Below are positions 50,569-61,377 of a stretch of 64,000 bases of DNA, one piece after another. Source of the DNA: Ohtaekwangia koreensis (lineage in GTDB: Bacteria; Bacteroidota; Bacteroidia; Cytophagales; Cyclobacteriaceae); assembly GCF_900167975.1 (NCBI RefSeq), contig NZ_FUZU01000001.1, positions 592,580-656,579 of the forward strand, given 5' to 3'. Under the pieces are notes generated by a model, which made no database searches, was not told the DNA's origin, and saw only the letters and a list, made by a program, of their open reading frames with translations. The translations under genes were made by a program, and so were the position numbers. Positions within the stretch are counted from its first letter, which is position 1; each line of letters opens with the position of its first letter.

Positions 50569-53500
50569 ATGAAAAATTACGTGAACAACCGGTTAGCGCG
50601 CTCCCTGAAAATATTGTCTTTACTTTTATTTTTGATTCTGACAATAACATCGCAGGCCCTGGCGACTTCAGGTTTTGTGGAGAACAAAGGACAGTGGCCC
50701 GCACAGGTATTATTTGCAGCTGATATTCCCGGTGGAAAATTATACGTGGAGCAAACACGTTTATTGTATTCTTTTTTTGAATCTCCTGAAAGCCATCATG
50801 CTGCTATACATGAACCGGGTAAAGATGTATCCGGATATCATACCGGCACTATACTCGCGCATGCTTTCGAAATCAAATTCCTGCACGCTAACAATATAAT
50901 TCAAGCTCAGGGTACAAATGCCTTGCAGACTCGGTATAACTATATATATGGCGATAATCCTTCTTCCTGGTTCCAGGATGCAAAGGCTTATGAAACGATT
51001 ATCATTCACGATCTCTATGATGGCGTTGATATGAAGCTGTATACCAACGGTTCTTCCATAAAGTACGACCTCATTGTTAATCCGGGAGGGAACATAAACA
51101 GGATTGAACTTGAATATAGCGGTTTGGATAGTCTCCATTTAAAAGATAAAAACCTCCATTTAAAAACCAGGCTCGGTGAGCTGATTGAAATGGAACCTTA
51201 TGTTTACCAGCTTACCGATGGCAGGAAGAAAGAGATATCTTGCAAATTCATGTTAAAGAATAACCGTCTCCGGTTTGACTTTGAACATCGGCCTGATCCT
51301 GCAAATACATTGGTGATCGATCCGCTCATTATATTCTCAGCGTATTCAGGATCCACCACCGACAATTGGGGTAACACCGCTACCTATGATGATGCCGGTA
51401 ATGCATATTCCGGAGGTATAGTATATGGTGTAGGATATCCTACGAAGACGGGCGCATACCAGGTATCCTATGCCGGTGGTATATGGGACATTGGTATAAT
51501 GAAATTCGATTCTGCAGGAAGTAAATTGCTATACGCTACATACCTCGGAGGAAATGGTTCCGAAACGCCACAAAGCCTCGTGGTAAATCACGCAGGTGAA
51601 TTGCTTATTCTAGGGTCAACCAGCTCTACAAATTTCCCGGTCACCAATAATTCTCATTTTTCAGGAGGCACAAACTTTACACCCATGGATGGTGTACCCT
51701 ATACCAACGGGTCTGACTTATTTGTTGCCAAACTGAGCAGTGACGGAAGACAATTGCTTGGCTCCACGTATATAGGAGGGAGTAGTAATGATGGTGTAAA
51801 TTTCGTCTCCGGAACATTTGATTCCCAGAGCATGGTGCAAAGTCCGATATGTAAAAATTACGGTGATCAATTTCGAGGCGATATTATTACGGATGCCGAT
51901 GATAATGTATATATAGCCTCCAATACAACTTCCACGAACGTTACACAAAAAGTGGTGGACTACGCTGGCGGAACGCACGATGCTATTGTTGTAAAACTTC
52001 CATCCGATCTTTCAGCAATTACATGGAGCCGTTACTTGGGAGGTTCGGGTACAGATGCTGCCTATTCCCTGAAACTCGACAGTAACAATACCATCTTCGT
52101 GGCCGGTGGAACTACCAGTACAAATTTCGCAGGCATCAATGGTTATAAAAAAACAAAGGGTACAGATATAGATGGATGGATCGCACAGCTTTCCAACGAT
52201 GGCTTGCAAATCATGAACGCTACATATCTTGGCACCTCGGCTTATGACCAGGTATATTTTGTAGACATCAACACTACACAGGATATATATGTACTGGGCC
52301 AGACGCAGGGTAGTTATCCGGTTACGTCTGGTGTTTTCTCCCAAAGCGGTGGTGGACAGTTCATACATAAACTTTCACACGACCTGCAGTCTTCTGTTTT
52401 CTCAACCGTGTTTGGTTCGGGTAACAATAGTCCCAATATTTCGCTCACCGCATTTCTGGTGAACGACTGTAACAAGATCTATATATCCGGTTGGGGTGGC
52501 TCATTAAATGCTACAACCATTCGGTATCGTGCGCAGAGTGGACAGATCGTTACCATTACACGAAATTTTGTTGGAGGCAGTACAACAGGGCTTCGGGTTT
52601 CGGCAGATGCGTATCAAAGCGCTACCTCCGGAAATGATTTTTACCTGATGGTACTCGATACCGATGCATCTGCTTTTTTGTATGGTACTTTCCTCGGAGG
52701 CAATCAATCGGTAACGCATGTTGACGGAGGCACAAGTCGATTCGATAAACGAGGTATAGTATATCATGCGGTATGTGCCGGTTGTGGAGGATACTCGGAT
52801 TTTCCTTCGGTCAATGCACCCGCAGGGCACGCTACCAATGCTGCACGCACCTATGCCGGTTGTAATAACGCTATATTTAAATTCGACCTTGCCACACTGC
52901 GGGCTACGCTGCAAACAAACTCGGTAGCACTTGATAACCCCGGTATGGACACTGTGTGTTATCCTTCTTCGATCGTGTTCCAAAACCTGAGCAATGGCGC
53001 CAAGTATTTTGTGTGGAATATGGGCGATGGCACAGAGATCACCAAACAAGACACAAGTTCAGTCGTACATACCTACGAAGTTCCGGGTGTTTATCTGGTT
53101 ACTCTCACGGCTTACAATGCTGAAACGTGTGAAGGTAAAGATATAGCCTCTGTTGTGGTCTCAGTTTTTGATCCTGAAATACAGGTAGTGGATGATGGAT
53201 CAATCTGCAAGGGTAGCAGCTATCAGTTGTCGGCTAGTGGTGGAGTTTTGTATCAATGGACCAGTGATACTGGAGATTTTGCATCTTCACTCGCAAACCC
53301 GAAGGTTACTCCAACCGATACAACGGTATACTATATCACCATTCAGGACGAAGTAGGTTGTGAGATTTCAGATTCCGTAAAAGTAAATGTTATACCCGCA
53401 CCGGACTATATATTACATTTTGAAAAACACTATGACTGCTGGAACAGACCAACCGTACGATTCACGTATACATCAAAAGATGGGTATACTTATACCTGGG

Positions 53501-53874
53501 ACCTCGGTGATGGAACAATGTCCACTGAAAAAGATTTCAAACATAATTATCCTGCCGATGGAACGTACAATGTATTGTTCCGTAGCACCAACGCATATTG
53601 TTCTTATGATGAGAACATCACGATGAATATTGTTACCATTAAGATTCCCAACGTTATTACCGCCAACAGCGATGAACGAAATGATACACTGGTGATACAA
53701 GCCCCCGACCAGGTTGATCTGAAAGTATACAACCTATGGGGTACCCTCATTTTTCATGATGATAATTATAAAAACACATGGACTGGTGCAGGATTAAGCC
53801 AGGGCGTTTACTACTATAAAGCCGCCATCCAAAACGAAGCCTCGTGTAAAGGGTGGGTACATGTAATCAAGTAG
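50569..53874 (+). CDS. Large secreted SBBP/PKD protein with gliding-type C-terminal domain
   Basis: The 1101-residue product has a signal peptide (about 1-33), a DUF7948-type N-terminal domain (F-V-E-N-K-G-Q-W-P near 36), a set of SBBP beta-propeller repeats (about 270-750) each ending in Y-L-G-G-x-G or Y-I-G-G-S (for example L-G-G-S-G-T-D-A-A-Y-S), two PKD-like domains (about 800-880 and 960-1020; W-D-L-G-D-G-T), and a CHU_C-type type IX sorting domain with P-N-V-I-T-A-N-S-D near 1030 and G-V-Y-Y-Y-K-A at the end. Expected to be exported by the T9SS and anchored at the cell surface, perhaps as an adhesin. Confidence 0.9.
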   Translation: MKNYVNNRLARSLKILSLLLFLILTITSQALATSGFVENKGQWPAQVLFAADIPGGKLYVEQTRLLYSFFESPESHHAAIHEPGKDVSGYHTGTILAHAFEIKFLHANNIIQAQGTNALQTRYNYIYGDNPSSWFQDAKAYETIIIHDLYDGVDMKLYTNGSSIKYDLIVNPGGNINRIELEYSGLDSLHLKDKNLHLKTRLGELIEMEPYVYQLTDGRKKEISCKFMLKNNRLRFDFEHRPDPANTLVIDPLIIFSAYSGSTTDNWGNTATYDDAGNAYSGGIVYGVGYPTKTGAYQVSYAGGIWDIGIMKFDSAGSKLLYATYLGGNGSETPQSLVVNHAGELLILGSTSSTNFPVTNNSHFSGGTNFTPMDGVPYTNGSDLFVAKLSSDGRQLLGSTYIGGSSNDGVNFVSGTFDSQSMVQSPICKNYGDQFRGDIITDADDNVYIASNTTSTNVTQKVVDYAGGTHDAIVVKLPSDLSAITWSRYLGGSGTDAAYSLKLDSNNTIFVAGGTTSTNFAGINGYKKTKGTDIDGWIAQLSNDGLQIMNATYLGTSAYDQVYFVDINTTQDIYVLGQTQGSYPVTSGVFSQSGGGQFIHKLSHDLQSSVFSTVFGSGNNSPNISLTAFLVNDCNKIYISGWGGSLNATTIRYRAQSGQIVTITRNFVGGSTTGLRVSADAYQSATSGNDFYLMVLDTDASAFLYGTFLGGNQSVTHVDGGTSRFDKRGIVYHAVCAGCGGYSDFPSVNAPAGHATNAARTYAGCNNAIFKFDLATLRATLQTNSVALDNPGMDTVCYPSSIVFQNLSNGAKYFVWNMGDGTEITKQDTSSVVHTYEVPGVYLVTLTAYNAETCEGKDIASVVVSVFDPEIQVVDDGSICKGSSYQLSASGGVLYQWTSDTGDFASSLANPKVTPTDTTVYYITIQDEVGCEISDSVKVNVIPAPDYILHFEKHYDCWNRPTVRFTYTSKDGYTYTWDLGDGTMSTEKDFKHNYPADGTYNVLFRSTNAYCSYDENITMNIVTIKIPNVITANSDERNDTLVIQAPDQVDLKVYNLWGTLIFHDDNYKNTWTGAGLSQGVYYYKAAIQNEASCKGWVHVIK

Positions 53875-53976
53875 GAATGATTTATAGTATCCGTTGGTTT
53901 ATCTGGTAAAACTTGGTGACCCTTGATGGTGTCTTGAGGTCTCGTGCATTTGGATTTTCAGGATTAACCACAACGA

Positions 53977-54402
53977 CTAACGTTCCAACATCGCTTTGCA
54001 CCACTCCACTGCCGCCTCTACATCAGGGAACAAATTAATCACCAGGGGATCTTTACTCTGTTTATGTGCCTCCATATATTCTTCAAGATTTATAGCAGTA
54101 AAGGTGCTCTGTGGTAATACCAATGCATAGTATAGGATACCGTTCTCGTGTGCGTTTGGATTCCAATACTCGCTGACCCATTTCACATCATCATCGTTAA
54201 AAATTTCTGATTTTGTCAGGTCGGTTATCCAGGCTATCTTACCATGCTCTGCAACGTTCGCTTTAATCTGTATAAGCCCTTCTTCGCACAACGCACGAAA
54301 ATCTTTTGATAGTATAAAGCCCGTAAAAGTTGAAAGAATACATGGAACGGAAGCATCAAAATCGAGCGATGCACCTTCGATCGTAAAAAGTCTTGTAGTC
54401 AT
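53977..54402 (-). CDS. SpoIIAA/STAS-like domain protein
   Basis: A 141-residue protein with a predicted alternating beta/alpha fold (I-A-W-I-T-D-L-T-K-S near 60; Y-A-L-V-L-P near 95) and an ending in D-V-E-A-A-V-E-W-C-K, typical of Bacteroidota STAS-like/SpoIIAA-like proteins. No transmembrane segment. Start at ATG 54402; a longer start would add an atypical Phe-rich stretch. Function unknown; lone gene between two plus-strand genes. Confidence 0.7.
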   Translation of the reverse strand: MTTRLFTIEGASLDFDASVPCILSTFTGFILSKDFRALCEEGLIQIKANVAEHGKIAWITDLTKSEIFNDDDVKWVSEYWNPNAHENGILYYALVLPQSTFTAINLEEYMEAHKQSKDPLVINLFPDVEAAVEWCKAMLER

Positions 54403-54823
54403 TGATATATACTGTTTGAAAAAAAAGAATTCAAAAGTATATCTTACCATGAACAAGAGGCATCCGTATTTTTCCCTGTCAGGAGATAAATAAACGCAGA
54501 GACCCGAATCCGTAATCTTACTGTAGTTTTTTATATGTACATTTTGTATCTATATATTAAAATTCGGGAGATCAAAAATAATGAGATGAATATGCCAATT
54601 GATGCGGTCAATCTCCTCGTGTAATTTCGTGCTTCCCCAACGCCTTCGTGGATAAGGATTCAAGAACCTCGTATTCACTCATCAAAACTTTTAATGCAAA
54701 AACCGGAAATGTGTTTAAATTAGGGAAGCTTTAATATTTCTTTAATTACTACAACCACTTAACAAAGATACCCGCGCGCTGATGGCTATCAGAGTATACA
54801 GCGAGTGGTATACGTTCCGTATA
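54403..54823. other. Intergenic region before glpK
   Basis: The 421-bp AT-rich spacer between the STAS-like gene and glpK holds the promoters of both divergent genes. No repeat or RNA gene recognised. GTGTTTAAATTAG at about 54710 lies in a plausible glpK promoter position, but no box could be fixed. Confidence 0.5.
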
Positions 54824-56317
54824 ATGAAAAAATATATTCTTGCACTCGATCAGGGTACCACCAGTTCACGCGCGATTGTCTTCGATCAGGAAGGCACTAT
54901 TCAATCCGTGGCGCAAAAAGAATTTCAACAGATATTTCCTAAGCCCGGTTGGGTAGAGCATGATCCGAATGATATATGGGCGTCACAAGCCGGTGTTGCT
55001 GCAGAAGCAATTTCCAAGATCGGCATCAACGGAAAATATCTTTCTGCCATTGGTATTACCAACCAACGCGAAACAACACTGGTGTGGGATCGGGAAACAA
55101 GCCAGCCGGTATATAATGCCATCGTGTGGCAAGACCGCAGAACCTCATCTTACTGTGATGAACTCAAAGCTCAAGGCCTTGCAGAAACCATCAAACAAAA
55201 AACAGGTTTGTTCATCGATGCTTACTTTTCTGCTTCAAAGATTAAATGGATCTTGGACAACGTAGAGGGTGCACGCACAAAAGCAGAGCAAGGCAAACTT
55301 GCTTTTGGCACCGTAGACACCTGGCTTACCTGGAAGTTAACAAATGGTAAAGTACATGTTACGGATGTAACGAATGCCAGCCGCACGATGATCTTTAATA
55401 TACATACACTGTCGTGGGACAAAGAATTATTAAAGATCTTTAACATTCCGGAAAATATGTTGCCGGAAGTTCGCTCCTGCAGTGAAGTATATGGAGAGAC
55501 AGGCACAACGCTTTTCGCAAGCAAAGTTCCCATCGCAGGTATAGCGGGCGATCAGCAGGCGGCTCTATTCGGACAAGCTTGCTTCGAGCCCGGTATGATA
55601 AAAAATACGTACGGCACCGGATGTTTTATAGTCGCCAACATTGGCACAAAACCAGTGATGACGAAAGATTTACTGACGACCATCGGCTGGAAGATCGGCA
55701 ATGAAACTATATATGCGGTAGAGGGTTCTATATTTATAGGAGGTGCTATCATTCAGTGGCTTCGCGATGGGCTTGGGTTGTTTACCTCTTCGGCAGAGGT
55801 TGAAAAGCTCGCACAACGTGTAGAAGATTCAGATGGAGTATATCTTGTACCGGCACTCTCAGGTTTAGGTGCACCGCATTGGGATCCGTATGCCCGTGGT
55901 ATGATGATAGGACTTACGCGAGGCACAACCAAAGCGCACATAAGCAGAGCTGCCTTGGATGCTATAACGTTTGATGTGAAGAGTATAACGGATTGTATAT
56001 TGGAAGAGACCGGCATTCAGTTCAAAGAACTTCGTGTGGATGGAGGCGCATCCGTAAACAACATGCTCATGCAATTGCAAGCCGATGTTATGGATAGAAT
56101 TGTTGTACGACCCAAGATAACAGAGACTACGGCGTTGGGTGCTGCATACCTCGCAGGCCTTGCCGTGGGATATTGGAACAACGTGAATGAGATACAAAAA
56201 TATTGGCAGGAGGATAAACGTTTTACTCCTGGTATAGGGAGAGAAAAACAACAAAAGCAATATCGAACTTGGCAACGTGCCGTAGAGCGTTCGAAGGGCT
56301 GGGCAAATGAAGAGTAA
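54824..56317 (+). CDS. glpK: Glycerol kinase
   Basis: A 497-residue FGGY-family kinase, equal in length to E. coli Glp[11 protein letters not shown] near residue 7 binds ATP phosphate, N-Q-R-E-T near 78-82 binds glycerol, W-Q-D-R-R near 100 is family-typical, and A-G-D-Q-Q-A-A near 241 holds the catalytic aspartate. The ATG at 54824 gives the normal start; a 14-codon upstream extension is unlikely. It phosphorylates glycerol to sn-glycerol 3-phosphate and forms an operon with glpD 27 bp downstream. No glpF facilitator is seen. Confidence 0.96.
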   Translation: MKKYILALDQGTTSSRAIVFDQEGTIQSVAQKEFQQIFPKPGWVEHDPNDIWASQAGVAAEAISKIGINGKYLSAIGITNQRETTLVWDRETSQPVYNAIVWQDRRTSSYCDELKAQGLAETIKQKTGLFIDAYFSASKIKWILDNVEGARTKAEQGKLAFGTVDTWLTWKLTNGKVHVTDVTNASRTMIFNIHTLSWDKELLKIFNIPENMLPEVRSCSEVYGETGTTLFASKVPIAGIAGDQQAALFGQACFEPGMIKNTYGTGCFIVANIGTKPVMTKDLLTTIGWKIGNETIYAVEGSIFIGGAIIQWLRDGLGLFTSSAEVEKLAQRVEDSDGVYLVPALSGLGAPHWDPYARGMMIGLTRGTTKAHISRAALDAITFDVKSITDCILEETGIQFKELRVDGGASVNNMLMQLQADVMDRIVVRPKITETTALGAAYLAGLAVGYWNNVNEIQKYWQEDKRFTPGIGREKQQKQYRTWQRAVERSKGWANEE

Positions 56318-56344
56318 TAATTTCAGGTATATAAACAGCAACGC

Positions 56345-57910
56345 ATGAACAGACCCTCGATGATCGAAGCGCTTCAAGAGCAAGGAAGTATCCCCTGGGA
56401 TGTTTTGATCATTGGCGGTGGCGCCACAGGATTAGGGGCTGCCGTGGAAGCAGCTTCGCGTGGTTTAAAAACGTTGCTGGTAGAGCAGCACGATTTTGCA
56501 AAAGGAACATCGAGTCGTAGCACAAAATTGATTCATGGTGGTGTTCGCTATTTGCAGCAAGGTGATATAGGTCTTGTACTGGAAGCCCTGCATGAACGCG
56601 GACTGCTTCGGCAGAATGCGCCACACCTGGTACGCAACCAACAGTTTATTATTCCAAATTACGAATGGTGGAATGGTCCGTTCTATACCATTGGCATGAA
56701 GGTATATGATATGATGTCCGGCTCACTGGGCTTGGGCACTTCCGAGCACATCTCCAAAGAAGAAACGATGGAAGCCATCGCGAATCTGAAGGAAGATGGA
56801 TTGCGTGGCGGTGTTATATACTATGATGGACAGTTTGATGATGCAAGGCTCGCCATTAACCTCGCACAGACAGCAGTGAACCAGGGTGGTGTTGTGATCA
56901 ACTACATGAAGGTTACTTCGTTGTTGAAAGATGCAAAGGATTTTGTTATAGGAGCCACCGCTATTGATATGGAGAGCAGGGTGGCACATACTATATATGC
57001 AAAATCGGTGATCAATTGTACCGGAGTGTTTGCCGATGCCATTCTTCGCATGGATGATCCGCAGGCGAGCAAATCGATTGTGCCAAGCCAGGGTGTACAT
57101 ATTGTACTGGATCGTGAATTCTTACAAGGCGATGCAGCGATTATGATTCCTAAAACTTCGGATGGACGTGTGTTGTTCGCAGTACCGTGGCACGATAAAG
57201 TGGTGGTGGGCACAACGGATACGCTGGTGGAAAACGAAAGCCTGGAGCCGCGTGCTTTGAAAGAGGAGATTGATTTCATTTTGAATACAGCAAGTTTATA
57301 CCTGACCCGTAAACCTGTACGCAGTGATGTGAAGAGTATATTTGCCGGACTACGTCCGCTTACTGCATCTGCGAACGGCAAGGCAACAAAAGAAATTTCA
57401 CGTAGTCATAAAATCCTCGTATCGCTCTCCGGATTAATCACAGTTATAGGAGGCAAGTGGACAACCTATCGAAAGATGGGAGAGGACACCATTGACAGAG
57501 CCATTATCGTTGGCAGTTTGCCTGAACATAGCTCGATCACAAAACAACTTCGGATTCATGGCGCAACGGACTATATAAACCCGATTGACCCGCTATATTT
57601 CTATGGCAGTGACAAAAAATATATTGAAGATCTTATTCGTGAACGTCCTGCGCTAGCAGAAAAAATTAATCCTGCTTTAAATACTATACATGCTGAAGTA
57701 GTGTGGGCAGCGAAAGCAGAGATGGCACGAACCGTGGAAGATGTATTGGCGCGTAGAACCCGTGGACTTTTTCTGGATGCCGCTGCAAGTATTGAAATGG
57801 CGCCCACCGTTGCTCGATTGTTAGCAGATTCACTCGGGTATGACGAAGCGTGGCAGCGCGAACAGATAGAAGAGTATACGCAGCTTGCAAACGGATACAG
57901 GTTGCTATAG
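56345..57910 (+). CDS. glpD: Glycerol-3-phosphate dehydrogenase (FAD, quinone-linked)
   Basis: A 521-residue flavoprotein. V-L-I-I-G-G-G-A-T-G-L-G-A-A near residue 20 is the FAD-binding motif, and R-S-T-K-L-I-H-G-G-V-R-Y near 58-69 with G-L-R-P-L near 337 are GlpD family signatures. It oxidises glycerol 3-phosphate to dihydroxyacetone phosphate at the inner membrane, feeding quinone. Operon partner of glpK. Confidence 0.94.
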   Translation: MNRPSMIEALQEQGSIPWDVLIIGGGATGLGAAVEAASRGLKTLLVEQHDFAKGTSSRSTKLIHGGVRYLQQGDIGLVLEALHERGLLRQNAPHLVRNQQFIIPNYEWWNGPFYTIGMKVYDMMSGSLGLGTSEHISKEETMEAIANLKEDGLRGGVIYYDGQFDDARLAINLAQTAVNQGGVVINYMKVTSLLKDAKDFVIGATAIDMESRVAHTIYAKSVINCTGVFADAILRMDDPQASKSIVPSQGVHIVLDREFLQGDAAIMIPKTSDGRVLFAVPWHDKVVVGTTDTLVENESLEPRALKEEIDFILNTASLYLTRKPVRSDVKSIFAGLRPLTASANGKATKEISRSHKILVSLSGLITVIGGKWTTYRKMGEDTIDRAIIVGSLPEHSSITKQLRIHGATDYINPIDPLYFYGSDKKYIEDLIRERPALAEKINPALNTIHAEVVWAAKAEMARTVEDVLARRTRGLFLDAAASIEMAPTVARLLADSLGYDEAWQREQIEEYTQLANGYRLL

Positions 57911-58005
57911 GATACTACTAATCGAAGTATCATTACGAATGTCACAATCTTGTATTGGTTCTACTGATTAGTGCTTAATATTGTGCTTACAAAAAATCTC
58001 TAAGC

Positions 58006-58665
58006 ATGAGTACTAAAGCGTTTATATTCGACCTCAACGGCACCATGATTGACGACATGCATTTTCATTTGAAGATCTGGCATGAAGTATTGACAAGCGA
58101 TCTGGGAGCAAAACTTACCATAGAAGAAACGCGCAGTAATATGTATGGCAAGAATGACGAGCTGTTGGCGCGTGTATTCGGAGAGGGCCATTTCACTGCG
58201 GAAGAAGTAACTGCAATCTCGCAACGGAAGGAAGAAAAATATCAGGAGATCTATAAACCTCACCTTGATCTGCTACCAGGCCTATTTGATTTTTTAGAAG
58301 ATGCACACCAGGCAGGTATACGATTGGCGATTGGCTCTGCTGCTATACCTTATAATATAGACTTCGTGTTGGACAATCTTAACATTCGTCATTACTTTAA
58401 AGTGATTGTCAGTGCGCACGATGTGTTGCAAAGTAAACCGCATCCCGAAGTATTTTTAAAGGCTGCCGAATTATTAGGTGTAGCACCAGATTCATGTATT
58501 GTTTTTGAAGATGCACCGAAAGGAGTGGAAGCCGCAGAGACTGCAGGCATGCAAAGCGTAGTACTCACTACCATGCATACTACCGAAGAATTTAAGCGCT
58601 ACTCGAATATCATGCTATATACCAAGGATTATAAAAATCCTTTGTTGAAGGAGCTTATATCGTAA
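58006..58665 (+). CDS. HAD-superfamily hydrolase, beta-phosphoglucomutase-like
   Basis: A 219-residue subclass IA HAD protein with motif I F-D-L-N-G-T-M-I-D (7-15), motif II G-S-A near 108, motif III S-K-P-H-P near 144, and motif IV F-E-D-A-P-K-G near 167. The second acidic residue of motif I (D-x-D) is Asn here, so the usual acid/base is missing; this may lower phosphatase activity or favour a different reaction. Substrate is unknown; the neighbours suggest a sugar phosphate. Confidence 0.86.
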   Translation: MSTKAFIFDLNGTMIDDMHFHLKIWHEVLTSDLGAKLTIEETRSNMYGKNDELLARVFGEGHFTAEEVTAISQRKEEKYQEIYKPHLDLLPGLFDFLEDAHQAGIRLAIGSAAIPYNIDFVLDNLNIRHYFKVIVSAHDVLQSKPHPEVFLKAAELLGVAPDSCIVFEDAPKGVEAAETAGMQSVVLTTMHTTEEFKRYSNIMLYTKDYKNPLLKELIS

Positions 58666-58897
58666 TGCTTAAAAGTAAAATGCGCTCTGTCAATTTCTAA
58701 TAAGAGTCGTCTTTTTTAATATGACTTTTACATATAGTCAACCGGCCCGATAATTTCCTGGAGCGTTTAAAAATGCGTTTTTAAGGCATCAGGAAAACAT
58801 CGGGTAATTTTTTTAAAATATTTGTAAATGTTGATTATACACTTATAAAATTTATTGTATCTTAGCCAGCGTTTCAAACGATTGATTATCGAAGACT

Positions 58898-60592
58898 ATG
58901 GTTAAAGGATATGTTATTGGAGTGGATTATGGAACGGATTCCGTTCGCTCCATTATAGTAGAGGCAGCATCGGGAGCGGAGGTAGCATCTTCCGTTTTTT
59001 ATTATCCACGATGGCGCGATGGATTATTTTGTAATCCATCTAAAAATCAATTTCGTCAACATCCGAAAGATTATGTTGAAGGACTTGAACTCACCATTCA
59101 GCAATGCCTGCAACAAGCCGGGGCTTCGGTGCGAAGTAACATCAAAGCAATCGCGGTGGACACTACCGGTTCAACTCCGGTAGCCGTAGATAAAACAGGA
59201 ACACCACTCGCGCTCACTCCGGGTTTTGAAAATAATCCCAACGCGATGTTTGTACTTTGGAAGGATCATACATCCACCAAAGAAGCTGCAGAGATCAATG
59301 AACATGCTGAAAAGTTTGATGTAAATTATTTACAATTCGTTGGAGGTATATATTCATCCGAATGGTTTTGGGCAAAGCTTCTGCATGTACTTCGCGAAGA
59401 TGAAGCTGTGCGAAAAGCTTGCTACTCCTGGGTAGAGCATTGCGACTGGATTCCATATTTACTCACCGGTGGTAATGATGCGCGCAAATTAAAGCGTGGT
59501 GTATGTTCTGCCGGTCATAAAGCTTTGTGGTCTGCTGACTTCAATGGTTTACCACCTGACGAATTCTTTAGTTCACTCGATCCGTTGTTAAAGGGATTTA
59601 CGTCACAATTATTTACAGATACATATACATCGGATAAACCTGCTGGTACACTGAGTAAAGAATGGGCAGAGCGCTTAGGACTTTCAACAGATGTAGTTAT
59701 AGGTATAGGAGCTTTCGATTGTCACATGGGGGCCGTTGGCGGCCAGATTGAACCCTATCATCTTAGCAAAGTTATGGGCACTTCTACATGCGATATGATG
59801 GTAGTACCTATAAAAGATATGGAAGGTAAACTTGTGCGTGGTATATGCGGACAGGTAAACGGTTCGATCATTCCCGGTATGATTGGTCTTGAAGCAGGAC
59901 AATCTGCTTTTGGCGACACATATGCGTGGTTCAAAAATCTGCTCGCATGGCCACTTGAGACTTTATTGAAATCATCTTCCGTTGTCACTCCCGAAATAGC
60001 AGAGAAGCTTAAAGCTGAATTGCTTGATAAGATTGTTCCCGAGTTGACACGTCAGGCAGCAGCCCTTCCGTTGGATGTGAATAGCGAACTCGCTATAGAT
60101 TGGTTGAATGGAAGAAGGACTCCAGATGCAAACCAGGAACTGAAAGGTGCTATCACCGGATTAAGTTTAGGAACCGATGCACCGCGGCTTTTCAAAGCCT
60201 GGGTAGAAGCTACATGCTTTGGTGCCAAAGCCATCGTAGATCGTTTTAACAATGAAGGTGTTCCGGTAAAAGGATTGATCGGACTTGGGGGCGTTGCAAA
60301 AAAATCTCCCTATATCATGCAAGTCATGGCAGATGTTATGAACATGCCGATACGCATTCATAAATCAGAACAAACCTGCGCAGCAGGAGCCGCGATGTTT
60401 GCAGCAACCGCTGCAGGACTATATCCAACCGTAGAAGAAGCGATGAATACCATGGGACAGGGTTTCGATGCAGAGTATAAACCCAATCCAAACGCTGCTG
60501 CTATATATATCAAACGCTATAAACAATATCTGGAGACAGGCGACAAACTTGAAAAAGAACCGTCTGCAGCACCAACGTATACCAATGCCTGA
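58898..60592 (+). CDS. araB: Ribulokinase
   Basis: A 564-residue FGGY kinase. G-V-D-Y-G-T-D-S-V-R-S near residues 7-17 is the ATP site; the D-T-T-G-S-T-P-V near 84, W-V-E-H-C-D-W near 183 and G-A-F-D-C-H-M-G-A near 274 are ribulokinase landmarks. It phosphorylates L-ribulose to L-ribulose 5-phosphate. First of the ara operon, with a possible -7 box TATCTTAG at 58855-58862 (a partial match to TAnnTTTG). Confidence 0.95.
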   Translation: MVKGYVIGVDYGTDSVRSIIVEAASGAEVASSVFYYPRWRDGLFCNPSKNQFRQHPKDYVEGLELTIQQCLQQAGASVRSNIKAIAVDTTGSTPVAVDKTGTPLALTPGFENNPNAMFVLWKDHTSTKEAAEINEHAEKFDVNYLQFVGGIYSSEWFWAKLLHVLREDEAVRKACYSWVEHCDWIPYLLTGGNDARKLKRGVCSAGHKALWSADFNGLPPDEFFSSLDPLLKGFTSQLFTDTYTSDKPAGTLSKEWAERLGLSTDVVIGIGAFDCHMGAVGGQIEPYHLSKVMGTSTCDMMVVPIKDMEGKLVRGICGQVNGSIIPGMIGLEAGQSAFGDTYAWFKNLLAWPLETLLKSSSVVTPEIAEKLKAELLDKIVPELTRQAAALPLDVNSELAIDWLNGRRTPDANQELKGAITGLSLGTDAPRLFKAWVEATCFGAKAIVDRFNNEGVPVKGLIGLGGVAKKSPYIMQVMADVMNMPIRIHKSEQTCAAGAAMFAATAAGLYPTVEEAMNTMGQGFDAEYKPNPNAAAIYIKRYKQYLETGDKLEKEPSAAPTYTNA

Positions 60593-60641
60593 TTGCCAAC
60601 GCTTCATGCAAATGCCTATTCCCCCAATTTTTAAATAACGA

Positions 60642-61343
60642 ATGAGTAAATACGAATCAATCAAACAATCCGCTTACAATGCCAACATGCAACTGCCCAA
60701 ACTCGGGTTGGTGATTTTTACATTTGGAAACGTAAGTGCTGCGGATCGTGCCGAAGGTGTTTTTGCAATCAAGCCGAGTGGTGTTCCCTATGAAGAATTG
60801 TCTCCTGAGAAAATGGTGATTGTGGACTTCGATGGAAAAACCGTGGAAGGTAAACTTCGTCCGTCTTCCGATACAAAGACACATGCTGTGCTCTATAAGC
60901 ATTGGGAAAAGATAGGCGGTATAGTACATACACATTCCACCTATGCAACATCCTGGGCACAGTCCCAACGCGATATACCTATATTTGGAACAACACACGC
61001 AGATCACAACACTGTAGATATACCGTGTGCACCTCCTATGAGTGACAAAATGATCCAGGGAGACTATGAATATGAAACTGGTTTTCAGATCATGAATTGT
61101 CTCCAGGAGCGTTCTTTAAGTTATGAAGAAATAGAAATGATACTGGTCGGCAATCACGCGCCTTTTACCTGGGGAAAAACTCCTGAGAAAGCAGTATATA
61201 ACAGCGCTGTACTGGAATCCGTAGCACACATGGCGTTGCTCACCGAACAGATTAACCCGAAAGCACCACGCCTCAAGGACGCACTGATAAAAAAACATTT
61301 CGAACGCAAGCATGGCCCTGACTCATATTACGGTCAGAGCTAA
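60642..61343 (+). CDS. araD: L-ribulose-5-phosphate 4-epimerase
   Basis: A 233-residue class II aldolase-family epimerase. Zinc ligands correspond to His96 and His98 (H-T-H-S) and His172 (G-N-H-A-P-F); Asp77 and the G-T-T-H-A-D-H segment near 116-122 match E. coli AraD residues. It makes D-xylulose 5-phosphate. 49 bp after araB and 34 bp before the GH127 gene. Confidence 0.95.
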   Translation: MSKYESIKQSAYNANMQLPKLGLVIFTFGNVSAADRAEGVFAIKPSGVPYEELSPEKMVIVDFDGKTVEGKLRPSSDTKTHAVLYKHWEKIGGIVHTHSTYATSWAQSQRDIPIFGTTHADHNTVDIPCAPPMSDKMIQGDYEYETGFQIMNCLQERSLSYEEIEMILVGNHAPFTWGKTPEKAVYNSAVLESVAHMALLTEQINPKAPRLKDALIKKHFERKHGPDSYYGQS

Positions 61344-61377
61344 CAATTATATATACTACACCCTGTCAGAAAAATAT

